This document shows, in pieces, positions 11,007 through 23,256 of a stretch of 64,000 nt of DNA. This DNA comes from Monarcha castaneiventris obscurior. Lineage: Eukaryota; Chordata; Aves; Passeriformes; Monarchidae. The stretch covers positions 620,001-684,000 of the forward strand of contig JAMPIT010000300.1 in the NCBI GenBank assembly GCA_026261815.1, read 5' to 3'. The translations under genes were made by a program, and so were the position numbers. The notes under the pieces were generated by a model. That model saw nothing but the letters and a program-made list of their open reading frames with translations, ran no database searches and had not been told where the DNA came from. Each line of letters starts with the position of its first letter. Within the stretch, counting starts at the first letter, position 1.

Positions 11007-13375
11007 CCTTGGGAAGGGGATTCCGTGGTAGGGGGTTTCCACAGAGGGAAATCAGGATGCCAAACTGCTGCTCCATCCTTTTGTTAGCAGGTACTGGGCT
11101 GGTGTGACTGGCTGCTCTCAGCTCCTGCTCCAGAGCCTTTTTTTCCTCTCTGGTATGGTGCCAGCAGGTCCTGCAGGACTCTGCCACTGTGTTGGGCAGG
11201 CTGGAAGCAGCAGTGATGGCCCAGCTGTGCTGTTGTCCCCATTCCCTTCTCTCTCCTTGCTTAGGAGCCTCCAATGTCATTTCCACACGTTAGCCTGCCT
11301 TGGGCACAGCAGTGCTGGGCACCCCTCTGCCCCTGCAGGAACAAGGCAGATGAATTTTATGTCCTATCTATCCCTTTCTGGGAATTTTGGGGTTTGGCAC
11401 AGCTGTGCACTTTGCTCTTTAAAGAGGGTTGTGTGCCTGACTCTTCCAACAGTTTCTGAAGCCAGGGCTTCTCTGATATTCCCAGCGTCCCTGGTGCGTG
11501 GGAACTGGAGGGAGAAACAGGAATGTCAGCAATGGTATTTTATTTGGTCTTTAGACCCGAGGAGAAGTGACTGTCTCTCTGAATCATAGCTTGAAGTTTG
11601 CAGAGATCTTCCCAAACAACTCCTTTTCCTGGTTTGACTCTTGGAATCAACCTGGCAGCTGGGGAGGGGCAGGTCCACGGTGACCCTTGCCCTGTCCAGC
11701 CACGCTGGACAGCACCAGCCCGGCTGTCACAGGCTTTGTGTCACTGGGGCATGGAGAGAGCAGAGAGCCTGTCCCCGAGCTGGGCATCCCCGTGGGATGT
11801 TGAAATGGAGCTCTGAAAGTGAGATCAGAGAGACAAGACTTTTCCCCTGCTGATATTAGGAAGCTGCTGTGAATTTCCCGGTTTCCAGGGGTGGGTTCCT
11901 TACCATGGATTTGGTACTTGCCCTGACCATGCAAATGTCTCTCTTTAGAGCAGTGAGCTGAAAATGGTGGGAGTGAAGAAGCAGCTCGGCTGAACGATGG
12001 AGAAGGCAAACTAAAAGTGTAGGAGGGGAGGGTTCAGGCTATGGAAGGGATTTTGGGTCTCAGACAGCAAATGTCAGCCAGTCCTGAAAGCAGGTGTGAA
12101 AGAAACGGAGACAGGCTAGTGGGGATGAACCCAGGCAGAAGTGAGGTACCAGCAGTACAGATGTTCCCAGTGGAATGACTCCTGCAAGTTCAGTAAATCC
12201 CTCGACTGGCCTCCAGTCATTGTTAGGTGGATTAACCTCCCTGTCCTTGGAGGTTATTCCACAACCATTATTCCATGTTCCAGCACTGCACAGAGGCTGC
12301 CAAATCATGGGATGAGTGAGCAGGGGCTCCTGAGGAGGTGCCTTCCCCTTGGTACCATTCCCACAGAGGGCCACTGGGTGTTATCTTGTCAGAATGAGCA
12401 GGAGTGGAACCGATTGGAGCTCAGTAAAAGATTTCCAGAGAGAACACTTGATAGAGGAAAGTGACATGGGATAATTCAGTCGAGTCCCCAGGCATCTCTG
12501 CTGAATCAGCTTTTACAGGAGCCACCTCCCATGTGAGGTCAGTGCTTGGGAGCTGCTGTGGGCACAGTTGTTGGCCACATCTCTGATTTCTTTGCAAATG
12601 CAATGCCAAAAGGTACTTAGTGAATCCTGCCCTGAGCTGGTGTGCACTGCTCGGCAGTTGCCGTGTTTTACCCTAGAGGGAGTTGCTTTTCTGCAGTGGG
12701 AGCAGGGATCTGTGTTCCTTGGAGGATGTAAGGGGACCAGGATGAAAGGAGCTCCCAGGATAAGCATTGCATCACGGCTGACCTGCTGCCCCTGAAAATG
12801 TTTATTCTCTTATGGGGAGGTTGGTCTTTGATGATCTTCCATCTCCCACTGAAAGCAGGGATTTCCTGAGCATCCCTTGGGTTTTCCATGTCTTGTGCCT
12901 TTGCTCCTGTTTTCATGGAGGTCTTGACTGGGCTGGTATCAAGCAGAAGAGCAGAGATGTCACCTTGAACCTGGAAGGCCTGTGCTTTAAACTGGCATTT
13001 TAAGTCCTTGTGGTGAATAACTCTGCCTTTTTCCAGGGTTTAGGAAATGCCTGGCCAGTTTCAGGGGAGTGGGCTCAGGGTTTCCACTCTGCCCTGCTGC
13101 TGTGGCCAAACGGTTTTGCAGCAGGAGCATCTGCCCTGGGGAGAGGCTGCTGCTGGTGAGGGGAGAAAAGGTCAGGAGTGCTTTGAACCTGGCAGGTTTC
13201 TCAATATTTGTCTCAGGTCTCACTTGAAGAGGTGAACAAATTGCTGGTAAGGATTTTTAGTGGGGTGCTGCAGCTTTTGTCCCAGGAACGTCGCTCTGGG
13301 AGCTCTGCCCTGGTCTCCACTGCAGCCCCGCTGGTGTGGCCAGCCCAGGCTCCTCCAGCCCTGGCTGAGACAGGT

Positions 13376-13432
13376 GAGCAGCAGAGGGTCAGGGGGACAG
13401 ATGGGATGAGCAGCAGAGGGTCAGGGGGACAG
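13376..13432 (+). repeat. Direct repeat, 25 bp x 2
   Basis: Two identical 25-bp copies, each starting GAGCAGCAGAGGGTCAGGGG, are separated by seven bases (ATGGGAT), giving a 32-bp period. No further copy is visible. Confidence 0.92.
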
Positions 13433-13581
13433 CCCGTGTGCTTGGCCAGCAGCGCCCTGGGGTGGGGCAGGCAGCCCCTCAGCCCTGTGCCCACCTGTGC
13501 AGAGCCACCTGTGCTGGGAAAAGGCTTTTAAATTGTTTAGGGGCAAGGTGGCTGCTGGACCTGCTGCAAATGGAACCTCCG

Positions 13582-13644
13582 CCTCCTCCTCCTCCTCCTC
13601 CTCCTCCTCCTCCTCCTCCTCCTCCTCCTCCTCCTCCTCCTCCT
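13582..13644 (+). repeat. (CCT)21 microsatellite
   Basis: Twenty-one uninterrupted CCT units, preceded by CCTCCG. It is a homopurine-homopyrimidine tract that reads as poly-Pro, poly-Ser or poly-Leu on + and poly-Arg, poly-Glu or poly-Gly on -. This explains the long open frames through it. Confidence 0.97.
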
Positions 13645-14522
13645 CAGGTGCTGTGCCGGGGCCGTGCTGGGGTCCTGTGTGCTCTTTGTGTGTTTTGGGC
13701 TGATGAGCCTTGATGGTTTCCTCTCAAGGTTTTGTTTCCTGAATCCCTGTTTCAACTGCTCAAAACCAATAACGGGCAACTACTTGCAACAGACTGAATT
13801 GCAGAATGGGTTTAATTCCTGCATAGCAGGGCAGTTCATTTCAGCAGAAGTGTTTTCTCCATCAAGGAAAGAAAATGGTTTTCTGTTGAGGTAGGGGAGG
13901 CAATGGTAGCATGCCAAGCTCCTCAGTCCGTGGTTTCACAGGGGTTGGCTGGGGCTGTTCTGTAAAGCCTGGTGCAGATTTCTTTGCAGCAATACCAATG
14001 CTGTGAGGAGGGACAGGGGCATGACATGACTTTGGAGTAATCTGTGTGTGGTGGTGTGAGCAGGGAGGAGTGGTGGCCGCACACAGAGCCGCTCAGGGCC
14101 GCAGGGCCCAGTGTGGGCCATGTGAGCTGTGAAGGACATTGCCACTGGTCAGCAGAGCGTAGGGGACATGGATGAATGCGGAGACTTCCTCTGGAGCAGA
14201 GAGTGCACCCCGTGGGAGGCACAGTGGGAAGGGGGGAAATGTTTGGGGTTTTGTTTTGTCCTCGATGAAGTTGATGGTGTTGGAAATAACTGGTGAAGTG
14301 GCAGCAGTGGGAGCTCAGCTCTTCCCCCGCAACACAGCCTGGGAGAAACCACGGCACACTTCAGCATAGAGGGGAATATTTTGGAAAGCTTAGACTTGAG
14401 GAAGAAGTGATTTTTGTAGATCAGGACTGTGAAAGCTGTTGGAGGGTAACACATCATCCTCAGCCACTCCTGTCTTCATGGACTGTGTGTCTCAGGGAGG
14501 GTTTGATTTGCAAGGTAGGATG

Positions 14523-14733
14523 TACCAGGGCAGGGTTAGGTTGGATTTAGGGAAAGGTTCTTCCCCAGAGGGTGCTGGGCACTTCTCAGGCTCCCCAGGG
14601 AATGGACACGGCCCTGAGGCTGCCAGAGCTCCCAGGGATGCACAGGGTGGGATTGTTGGGGTGTCTGTGCAGGGCCAGGGGCTGGATTGATGAGCCTGTG
14701 GGTCCCTCCCAGCTCAGGACATTCTGTGATCCC
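14523..14733 (+). mobile_element. CR1 LINE 3' fragment
   Basis: This is a + orientation CR1 end of the same subtype as the copy at 6327-7235. It reads GGTTCTTCCCCAGAGGGTGC, GGCTCCCCAGGGAATGGACA, TTGTTGGGGTGTCTGTGCAG and the terminal GCTCAGGACATTCTGTGAT. The 14563-14700 stretch closely parallels 7060-7200, so the two belong to one CR1 subfamily. Confidence 0.92.
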
Positions 14734-15959
14734 ATGTCCAGAGCAGAGCCCGCTCTGGGAGGTCTCGGTGCTCTGGAGTGTGAGGGTTTCTGCCGGCACC
14801 AAGGCTTGGGCTGCCATGGTCAGACACTGTCCAGGGCCACGCTGGGCAGGTCCAAGGCAGTGCTGTTCAGGGAACCCTTGGCACCAAAGGGGTGAGACCT
14901 GAGTGGGAGGTGGGAGAGGGGGATTTCACCCTGTCCCTGGATGGCTCTACCAAGGTCTGAGGTGAATGGCACAGCTAAATATGCTGTAGGTGATGCTAGT
15001 CCAGCTTATTATCAGAACATGGGAACAAATTTGGAGCCCTGGAACACAGCCTGTCCAGCTTCTGTCTGTCTGGTGAGTTTGACAGCTCCAACATTCACCT
15101 TTGCAAGCTCCTGCAGCCCAGGCTGCACAGAGCTGCCCCGTGGAAGCCTGAGGTGTCCTCATGAAATCACCATGGAAATGTAATGAATTCCATTAAGCAA
15201 GGAACAAATCTGTTTGATGAGTTGTTTGATTTTCATATCCTCTATTTTTCCTCCTACTCCTCTTTTGAAACTCTTGTTCTTATTCTGGAATCATCGCTGT
15301 TTCCTAAAAATACAGTTTGCTAAGATATGGTTGGATTTTTTTTAAATGAAAAGCAGTGGATTTTGTGGGAGTTGTAGCACTCAAGCAAAGCTGAACTGCT
15401 TTGCACCCATGTGGGCCCTGAGCCTCCCTGCACCTGTGGCTCTTCCTGAGACAAAATCCCCTGAATAAGCACAAGTTTGAGCCAGGCTTGCTGAGATTGC
15501 TGATATCACAGGAGTCTTGTGAGCACACAGGGCAGCATTTCAAAGCTATGTTGTGGTGCTGTGTCCCAGTTTGGGAAGCCTGGACAGGACAACCAGAGCC
15601 CCTCGATAAATGTGCATTTCAGTGTGTACATTTTCATCCATGTTCCAGCATCTCCATTTCCCCCTCAAGACCTTGGCCAGAGCTGCAGAATTGAGCACCT
15701 GCAAATCCCTTTGAGAACATGGGGACCTGCAGTGACCCTCTAAGATGGTCCTGGGGCAGATGAGGTGCCAGAGCTGGAGTGGTCATGTCTGTGTGGTTCA
15801 AGTCAGACCTTCCAGCACCGACCTCCCTTGCAAGCCCCGAGCAGCGGCTCCGGGAGGCAACCCCTGGCCAGGCGCAGTGCAAGTCAGGACCACCCAGTTC
15901 TGATAAGGGCAATTTAGAAAGGAAGGGGAAGATTGTGAAAAGAGGGGCAAAGGGGCACA

Positions 15960-16260
15960 AAGGGAAGAAAAAACCCACCCCACCGCGGAACAAAACTGAA
16001 GATCAAGACTGCTGTTAAACACACTGCCTGCGAGGGAGGTCCCACCGTGCCTTTTCTAATCTAGAGCCAGCCAGGATTGTATTAACAGCTTCAACGCAAT
16101 GGAACAAATTAATCCCTGATGTAATTGAAATCGGTGAGGTCTCACAATAGGTGAGTTTGACCCAGTGGGATAGAAATAGAACAAGTATTGGAATGAAGGA
16201 GTGAAACGAAGTCACACTGTTCAGCCATTGGTATTTCATTCCTAGAAACAAAGGCCAGAC
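15960..16260. promoter_or_regulatory. Candidate conserved non-coding block
   Basis: A repeat-free block with mixed composition and clustered short motifs (ACAAATTAATCCCTGATGTA, ATTGAAATCGGTGAGG). It lies just upstream of the A-rich and AAT repeats. The call rests on composition alone. Confidence 0.2.
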
Positions 16261-16377
16261 AAGTGCAGAGAATACATGGCTCTGCTGGGCATGGTTGAAA
16301 GCTGCTCAATAATATCAAGCTTTGAAGGGATATTTCTGTGTGGAGAGGAAGTATGTAGCAGAGATATAACAAGCATT

Positions 16378-16420
16378 AAAAAAGAAAAAAAAAAGACAAA
16401 GGAAGAAAGAAAGAAAAAAC
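16378..16420 (+). repeat. A-rich tract with GAAA repeats
   Basis: A low-complexity run of A with interspersed G, ending in GAAA-type repeats. It is 50-60 bp upstream of an AAT microsatellite. Confidence 0.85.
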
Positions 16421-16476
16421 CCTGCTTGCTCCTTGCCTGATGGATAGCTGTGGTAAAATAATATCAGCCCTTAACT

Positions 16477-16512
16477 AATAATAATAATAATAACAATAAT
16501 AATAATAATAAA
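16477..16512 (+). repeat. (AAT)n microsatellite
   Basis: About twelve AAT units with one AAC interruption near the middle. Confidence 0.93.
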
Positions 16513-19500
16513 GATATGTCACAACTGGAGAAAAATAAGAAAAAGAGTTAAGGTCTGAATTGTATTTCTGGAAACTGAAACTGTCAAAAGCCTGTGGCAA
16601 GCTGTGGCATCTTGCACATCTCCCTCAGCTGAGATGCATGGGGTCGGTTTGCTGTGGTCGACACAGGTAGCATGACCTGGTCCCACTGGGAAAGAGCTGC
16701 CTTTGGGTGCTGGGAGGGGGCTCAGTCTTGGCCCCTTTGGTGCTGCAGCACCAGGGCGCAGCTCAGGGGCACGGGGGACACCAGGGCTGCCTCGTGCAGG
16801 CGGCTGAGCTGCTGCTGCTGCTCAGGGTGATGTTGTTAATGATGTGAGTGACCTGGGGGCTGCTAGCAGTGACCTGTTCTGAGCGGGGGAGAACGGGCAG
16901 GTGCAGGTGGAGATGAGGGGCTGGGGGTGCTGGAGCCCCTCAGGGAGCTGCATCTCAGCACCTCAGCAGCACTCTGGTGCTGGGCTGCAGGCGCCGTCCT
17001 GCCTCCAGCTGGGCTTCTGAAAGTCATTCATCAAGGCTGAAACCCTGCTCTTCCCCAGGATTAACCATTTCCCAGGGTGCAACAAGTTTAAAATGTCACC
17101 ATATCACAAATGGTGTGTTTTCACAGTTCTGGCTATGGCTCATTCCATCATCAAAAGGAGAAACTTAGTTGTCTTGAAGGTGGAGTCATCTTTCTCTAGA
17201 AAATGGTCAAATACTGACTGATGGGCCATAAAACATTCATTTCCTCAAGCTCTCAGGTTCCAGTTTTTTGGCACTCCCTCCTGGTTTCATACCAGGCTCA
17301 CTAACGCTGTGTCTGCCATCCCAAGGCCGACAGATGCGTTGCTTTTGCAGTGGTACATGGCTTGGGCAGCTGCTGGGGAGTGTGGCTGAGTGATGGCTGC
17401 ATTTCTCAGAGCTTGTGTGTTGCAGAGGGAGCAGAGATCTGTCACTGCCCAAGGAGATTCAGTCTGCTTCTCTGAGTGCACAAGGCAGCTCTCTGGAGGA
17501 AAGGAGGCTTCACTTGCGGAGTGGCTTTTGGATCCAAGTATGTGTCACCTCACGGAGCTGTATGTCCCCTTTTCCAAGACCTGGAAATGTGTTCTCTTTG
17601 GGTCTTGTTTAACATTTCTGAAATCCAAAGGGCTGGGCAAGCTTGACCTGCTCATCACCCCATTTCCTTCTCCTTTCCAGCTCCATCCCTACACTCACTT
17701 CACTTCAGAGCGCATTAAACAAAGAGCAAACTTCCCTCAATTTCACCTACTTCAGTAACTTGAAAATGCTTGAGTCAAAGAAATAAATGATGGGCTCAAT
17801 TCCAGATTGTATCTGTGCAGGAACAGGGAGAAGTCTGGGATTTTTTCCATGATGGGTTGACATCTGCGTGGGCCATGCCAAGGGAGAGCTTGGCACTCTG
17901 TGACACGGGGAGGTGGGGGTGGTCTGCTCTTGGCTTTCTGCCCACCCCTGCATGCTGAAGTGGAGGTTGGGAAGAGAGCAGAGGGAAAGGGCATAGCCCG
18001 AATGCGTTGCAAGGAGAAGTACAAACGTGCTCCCAAACCCAAAGAAGGGACTACACCCAGGTAGGGCTCATCCACTCCTGGCTGGCTCCAGACTAGGCTC
18101 CGTAACACAAAGGTAACAATATCCCGGTGATGGATGGACTTTGCAGTTAAACGGAGGGAAAAGGAGTGCATTGTGTTTCGCTCTATGCCGAGGGTGGCTG
18201 TCACGGGGAGCTAGCAAATCCTGCCATAATTTGCATATAGGAATTTTGCCAAAGTCATGGAAGCGAAGTGGTTTGTTCCTTGCCTTTGAGGGCATGAGAG
18301 AGATCTGTCTTGGATATCCTCTTGTTGACCTGATTGAGTTAACTTTCATGTGTTTAGAAGGTCATGGAGAAAATCATTAATATTAGGTTGATTTGATGGC
18401 TGAAAGGTAATAAGTATTTCCTGCTTATCAGATGGGGTTTGAGAGGACTTTGAATAGCCTGATTTGTTTATCTTTTGCAATCAGTACGGCCCTTAGCATG
18501 AGGGATTTTGTATTCCTGGTTCAGCTGGGGGAATGACATATGGTTTGCTCTCTGTTGAGTGCTCCGTAGCATAAATAGCAAAACACCAGGAAATTCTGAA
18601 GTCCAGCTCCCAGCTAACTTGGCCATGCTGTGGGCCTTGGACATCTCATGCTGTAACGCTTTATGACATGAACAATAACAGATTAACATCCCCTGTTACT
18701 GGAAAGCTCAAATTAGAAAATCCAAAGTGCCTGGAGGTTGGTTGGGTGGAAAGCCAAATCCTGTAAACGTGGCTTGGCACGGCCAGGGTTTCATTGACCT
18801 TGGCGGGGCTGGGACTGCTCCATTCACAGGAGGCATCTGTGAGTGCAGAGATGGGGACGAGCCTGTGCAGGGCTGACATCACAGTGCTGCTGTTGGAGGC
18901 TTTTGCCGTTCTTGAGCTTTTCTTGGATTAATGCACAGTGAAACCTTAGGCTGCATCAGCAAAATGGTCTTTCCCTCACCCTCCGCCTGGGATTTAACAA
19001 AGAGGGGAGTCATTCTTTAAGCTGAAGGATCGTTGTAAAGCCATTTAAAATGAAATCCACTATTATTTGGGAATCATTTGGCAAAAAAAGCACATGAAAA
19101 TCTCCCGTTGTGGACTCACTACAAGACAGATGTTTCTGGTTCCTCTGGCTGTTGGGAAAGGAGGGAGGACTGAATGCTCCACCTTGAGTGACGGGGCGGG
19201 TACAACAGACAAGGTAGAGCAGCTTCTTTTCAGGAGTGAGGCATTTCTGTTGCTTCTGTGGCTTGAGGTGATGGTTGTTTTTAAAAGGAATGCTGTTTAT
19301 TCCCTTGCATAAACTCTGTATTGCCAAATCTATTTGTAGCTGTATGTTATCACTGAAAGGTGTAGTGACAAATAAATAATAAATGGATAAGGAATTTAAG
19401 GAACTGATGGAAAAGAAAAAGAGAGGAAGAGTGAAAATGAAACCAAATTCAATGCTCTGATTTAACAACTGGGATTTTGCAGGTTATAAATTTTTGCCAA

Positions 19501-22500
19501 AGAATGAGATGGAGTTACATGAAACCACCATCCTGAGATGCTGAAGTTGGCATGCACAGACAGCGGCCCACACCAGTTGGAAAGATGCCAGACAGACCGT
19601 AATACAACCCCAAATCCCTGGAGGAATCCTGTCTCCCATCCCCAGAGGGTGTCCCATGGTGCTGCTCAGGAGCCAGAAGGTGCCAGCAGCCCTTCCCTTG
19701 AAGGACCTGCTGTGTGGAGCTCTGGACCCAGAGTCTGTTTGGCTGCCTACAGCATGGAACTGTGGATGGCTAGCCTGAAAGGCAAAAAAAGGCTCTCATT
19801 TTGTGTATGATATGTTTTTGTGCAGTAATAGCATTTCTAGAGTGAGAATAAAAAAGGAAAACTTGCTTTGGTGAACAGGAGTGAAAGCCCTTTAGTTCAA
19901 GGGACTTAAAGACATTTCTGCATTCAAGTGTGTTTGGGGGTGGATGTACTTGGTTTCAGGTGACCTCCTTGACTGAGTGCTGGCGATCAGTTGCCAAAGG
20001 AGACATATGTTACCAATTTTTTTGAGATTTATGGAAGAGTCTCTCTTATGGTGTATATATACATGGACTTTCTTATCTCAGAGAGGTTTGCTGCTTGAGG
20101 GAGTGCACACTGTAGGGAAGGGGTCCTGTGAGAGTGGATTTTAACCATGATCAAATAGGTTTTATCTCATGAAATCAACACCGCATTAATTTTTATTTTT
20201 GGGTATCGATATTCTCTACTGCAGGCCAGATGCAGCCCAGGCTGGCTAAGTTAATTCCCCTTGGCCACACTCCAACAGAGCATCCTGTTTCCACAGAGTG
20301 GTTAAGTGTGAGCTTATCTTTAAGCAGGAGGCTAAATCCGGGTGGTTTCACTGCTGCTCTGGACCGTGGCTTCTGGCCGGGGGACAGGTCAGCTGCAAGG
20401 GGAACCTGCAGCCCGTTCCTCTTCCAGGATTTTTGCCCTGGGTCAGAGCTGGGCCTCTTCCTAGGGAAGTGATGGAGCTGGGCTGCCTCTGTTTCGGGGT
20501 CAGCATCAGCTGCTGATCCCTGCATCATCTACTTCAGGGCATGGCTGAAGGTGATGCCAGCCAGCTCCTTGGACGGGGGAAGAGGAGCTGTCACCCCCTG
20601 TGCTGCTGGTGCCCTTCTTGCAAAGGGCAGGAGCACTCAATTAGCTGATCTTAGGCAGGACCGTGGTGGCAAAAGTGCCCAGGTGTGTTGGTGACATGTT
20701 GGAGCTGAGCACAGTGCAGAATGCTCCATGGGTGCTCCCGAGCCCACCGAGGCACTGCAGCTATGGGCTGGGGCCTCTGCAGTGTGAGTGCTCCAGAGAC
20801 AATTAGAAGAGAATTAAAACATGTTTTGGAAAACAGATTGCCTTTTCTGTTGGGAGTTTCCAAAAAAGCAAAGCAACCTGCCCTTCCCCCCACTTCAAAT
20901 CCCACCTGTTTTGTTTTTTTCCTAGAAAAATGTGAAATTCATTAACATGTGGTGAAAGCAATGTAACTATGTCATCTTGATTTAAAATCTGTTTTAAATC
21001 TTAAAATGATGGAGCCAGAATATTTACTGCAGATAGCCTTGCTTTGTGGGCACAAGGCAAACTGTCAGCATGACTGGAACATCTCTGGGTTTGGCAGTTT
21101 AGCATCCTTTGCAACAATGGCGTTTGAAAAGAAAGCAAGAAAATATGTAGGAAGAAAAAAAAAGAAATTATTGTTATTTCTGTCAAAAGCCAAGTCCTGT
21201 GCTCAGGTGTAGCTGCGGTACCTGGGGAGCACGGGGCGAGCAGAGCCCAGCTCTGTGCTGCCCAGAGCTCTGTCAGCATCCTGCTGTGGCATCCTGCCCT
21301 GCCCTCTGGCCAGGGGCCACGGCTGCTCCTCCTCTGGCATCCTCAGCCCTGAGTCACAGCTCCTGGCTGCGCTGGTTCCTGAGAGTGGGAAATATTGTGA
21401 CCCCTGTGTGTCACCTCTGACATCGCTGTGAATGCCCCAGCACTGCCCTGAGCCTCCCTTTGCCCAGCCTGTGCCTTCAGGCCCTCCCTATGGGCTTCTG
21501 ACAGCAAAATCAGAGCTAAATCACTTTCTCCAAAAAGTCAAAGAGCAAAATCCCAGCTTTTAGTAACAACGCCACCAAAGGCAATCCCGCAGCATCGCTG
21601 TGAACTCATTGCTGTTGCCACTGTGCTGAACTCGGGCTTTGGCTCGGGGTGCTTTCTGGAGGTCTGGTGCTAAGCAGCACTGCCTGCCTGCAGTTTTCCT
21701 CCTGCTGCAGGCCCGGGTGTCCCCTAGAGAACTGGAAATGCTACAAAGTTCTGCTGGGGCTTTGACTTTCAGGCTTCACAGTACTTGCTGGTGTGAGATG
21801 ACGTGCAGGAGGATGAAGTGGGGCTATTTGGTGTGTTGTGGCCACTTTCTTTACATGTTTTAGTCTGGAATGGATCTGAACAAGGATTTATTGACCTTTT
21901 TCATTTTAATTGCCTGTTCCCTCCCCACACTGATACATCAGATCACTTTTGCTTGTAGGCCATGTTTCTAAGTGATTTACTGTCCTGTAAAGGGAGTCTG
22001 CCACCAAAATGTTGGCCATCTGTGAGTTTGGAGTGGACAGTGTGGATGTTGTGGTGCAAATGCTCCACAGATCACAGATGGACAGACCATGGAGCAATTT
22101 TTGGGCTTTCATAGTGTTTGAGTGTGAAGTGCTTTTTGGGTGCATGCTGCCCAGTCTCCCCCTTGGGAGGGTATCTTGAGAACATTGGTGTTGTGGGGTC
22201 CTCTGACCTTGGGCAAGTCAGGACGACACTTTGGAAGGAAATGTGGGACTCCTGTTTTGGTGTTTCTTGGGAATACTTAAGATAGGAAGTGAAACAAAAA
22301 GTTTATGGTGATATTTTAAGGCTGTAGTGAACTAAGGTTAATTTACTGTCTTGGCCAGAGCAAACAGATGGGGTGGCTGAGGCTGTCAGACCCCGGCTGA
22401 TCCCTGGGGGAAAAGCTAGTTTGACTCTTGCTGCTCCTCATGATCTCTCCCCAAGAGAGATCTCCCATGGCCCTGTTGAGGTGGACAGAAACACATCCAT

Positions 22501-23036
22501 GGATGGTGAGCAGAGCTGGCCTAACAGTCAAGCTGCAGAGTGTACCAGTGGCACTTATACTCTAGTGGATTTTGTGCGAGTGTGAAGCTCGACTCCAGTC
22601 TGCTAAGGGCAGCACAAACAGTTTTTCCCCTTGACTTCTCCCTGCAGCTAATCCAGGGAGTCAGTGCAGCTGCTGCAGGTGATGCACCAAATCTCTGAGA
22701 AGGGCTTGTCTGTCCCCACTCTCCGGTTTGTGCCCGTGTAACCTGGTAGAGGCTGTGTACATGCACTGGAGAGCCTGATTTATGGTCAATGTGGCTGACC
22801 AGGATTTAATCAAAGCAGGGCCAAACAGAAGTTTTTATTCAAAAAACCCAGTTTGATAGTAACCCCCCAGGTTTGGGTCACTGTGGCGAGCCAGCTCTGG
22901 GTGGAATTACACACTGAGTGCCTGACACCACTGCCAAGTGAAGGGCAGCCAAATCCGAGTCCTCTGGTGCCATGTGCCCTTGGCGGGCTGGTGTGCAGTC
23001 CCTCTGCCCCAGAGCCTTGTTGTGTTCATAGTCTGT

Positions 23037-23069
23037 CCTGTTCTCTCTCCCCACTCCCACCCCTCTCAG
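23037..23069 (+). other. Splice acceptor of FGF18 exon 3
   Basis: A run of C and T bases ends in CAG directly before the coding sequence. The reading frame beyond it matches FGF18 with no gap, which fixes the boundary. Confidence 0.9.
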
Positions 23070-23250
23070 ATGTTTGCTGCTGAGGAGAACGTGGATTTTC
23101 GGATACACGTGGAGAACCAGACGCGAGCGAGGGACGATGTGAGCAGGAAGCAGCTTCGGCTCTATCAGCTCTACAGCAGGACAAGCGGGAAGCACATCCA
23201 AGTGCTCGGCAGGAGGATCAGTGCCAAAGGAGAAGATGGAGATAAATATG
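23070..23250 (+). CDS. FGF18: FGF18 coding exon 3 (partial CDS)
   Basis: This exon encodes 60 codons plus one base of fibroblast growth factor 18, a secreted heparin-binding ligand of FGF receptors. Reading from the first base gives MFAAEENVDFRIHVENQT, then RARDDVSRKQLRLYQLYSRT, then SGKHIQVLGRRISAKGEDGD and KY. As I remember the human protein this is residues 24-83. It covers the end of the signal peptide (cleavage expected just before EENVDF), the N-terminal extension with an N-glycosylation sequon NQT at 23115-23123, and the first strands of the beta-trefoil. The RDDVSRKQLRLYQLYSR stretch separates it from the paralogues FGF8 and FGF17, which have TDQLSRR there. A pyrimidine-rich tract ending in CAG precedes it and GTAAGA follows. 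The last base opens a split alanine codon (phase 1) completed by the exon at 48346. The first codon is Met where I recall Val in mammals. Confidence 0.97.
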
Positions 23251-23256
23251 GTAAGA
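23251..23256 (+). other. Splice donor of FGF18 exon 3
   Basis: The donor reads GTAAGA after ..AAATATG. It interrupts an alanine codon after its first base, and the codon is completed by CC at 48346-48347. The FGF18 match stops exactly here. Confidence 0.92.

Larger units (their letters stand above)
1..23069 (+). other. Non-coding interval, presumed FGF18 intron 2 and/or 5' flank
   Basis: No gene is recognisable here. The short first two coding exons of FGF18 encode a hydrophobic signal peptide ending in a VQ-like sequence just before a donor. I looked for them and found nothing convincing, so I cannot say where intron 2 begins. The interval holds a minisatellite at 2.7 kb, CR1 pieces at 4.5, 6.2-7.3, 10.7 and 14.5 kb, a (CCT)n tract at 13.6 kb, and A-rich and AAT repeats at 16.4 kb. 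Blocks at about 8.0-8.5 and 16.0-16.3 kb look like possible conserved non-coding sequence. The remaining stretches, including 17.2-23.0 kb, are unremarkable, with only short chance reading frames. Confidence 0.7.

Noticed and set aside
13438..13779. Proline-, serine- and arginine-rich open frames
   Set aside because: They are translations of the (CCT)21 tract and do not extend meaningfully on either side.
19240..19290. Hydrophobic stretch AFLLLLWLEVMVV resembling the FGF18 signal peptide
   Set aside because: No acceptor and no convincing donor are at the right positions. It has Trp and Glu where FGF18 has Cys/Phe and Gln, and such leucine runs are common by chance.
21680..21730. LPAVFLLLQARV stretch resembling the end of an FGF8-family signal peptide
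   Set aside because: The sequence after it is not a usable donor and continues into an unrelated frame.
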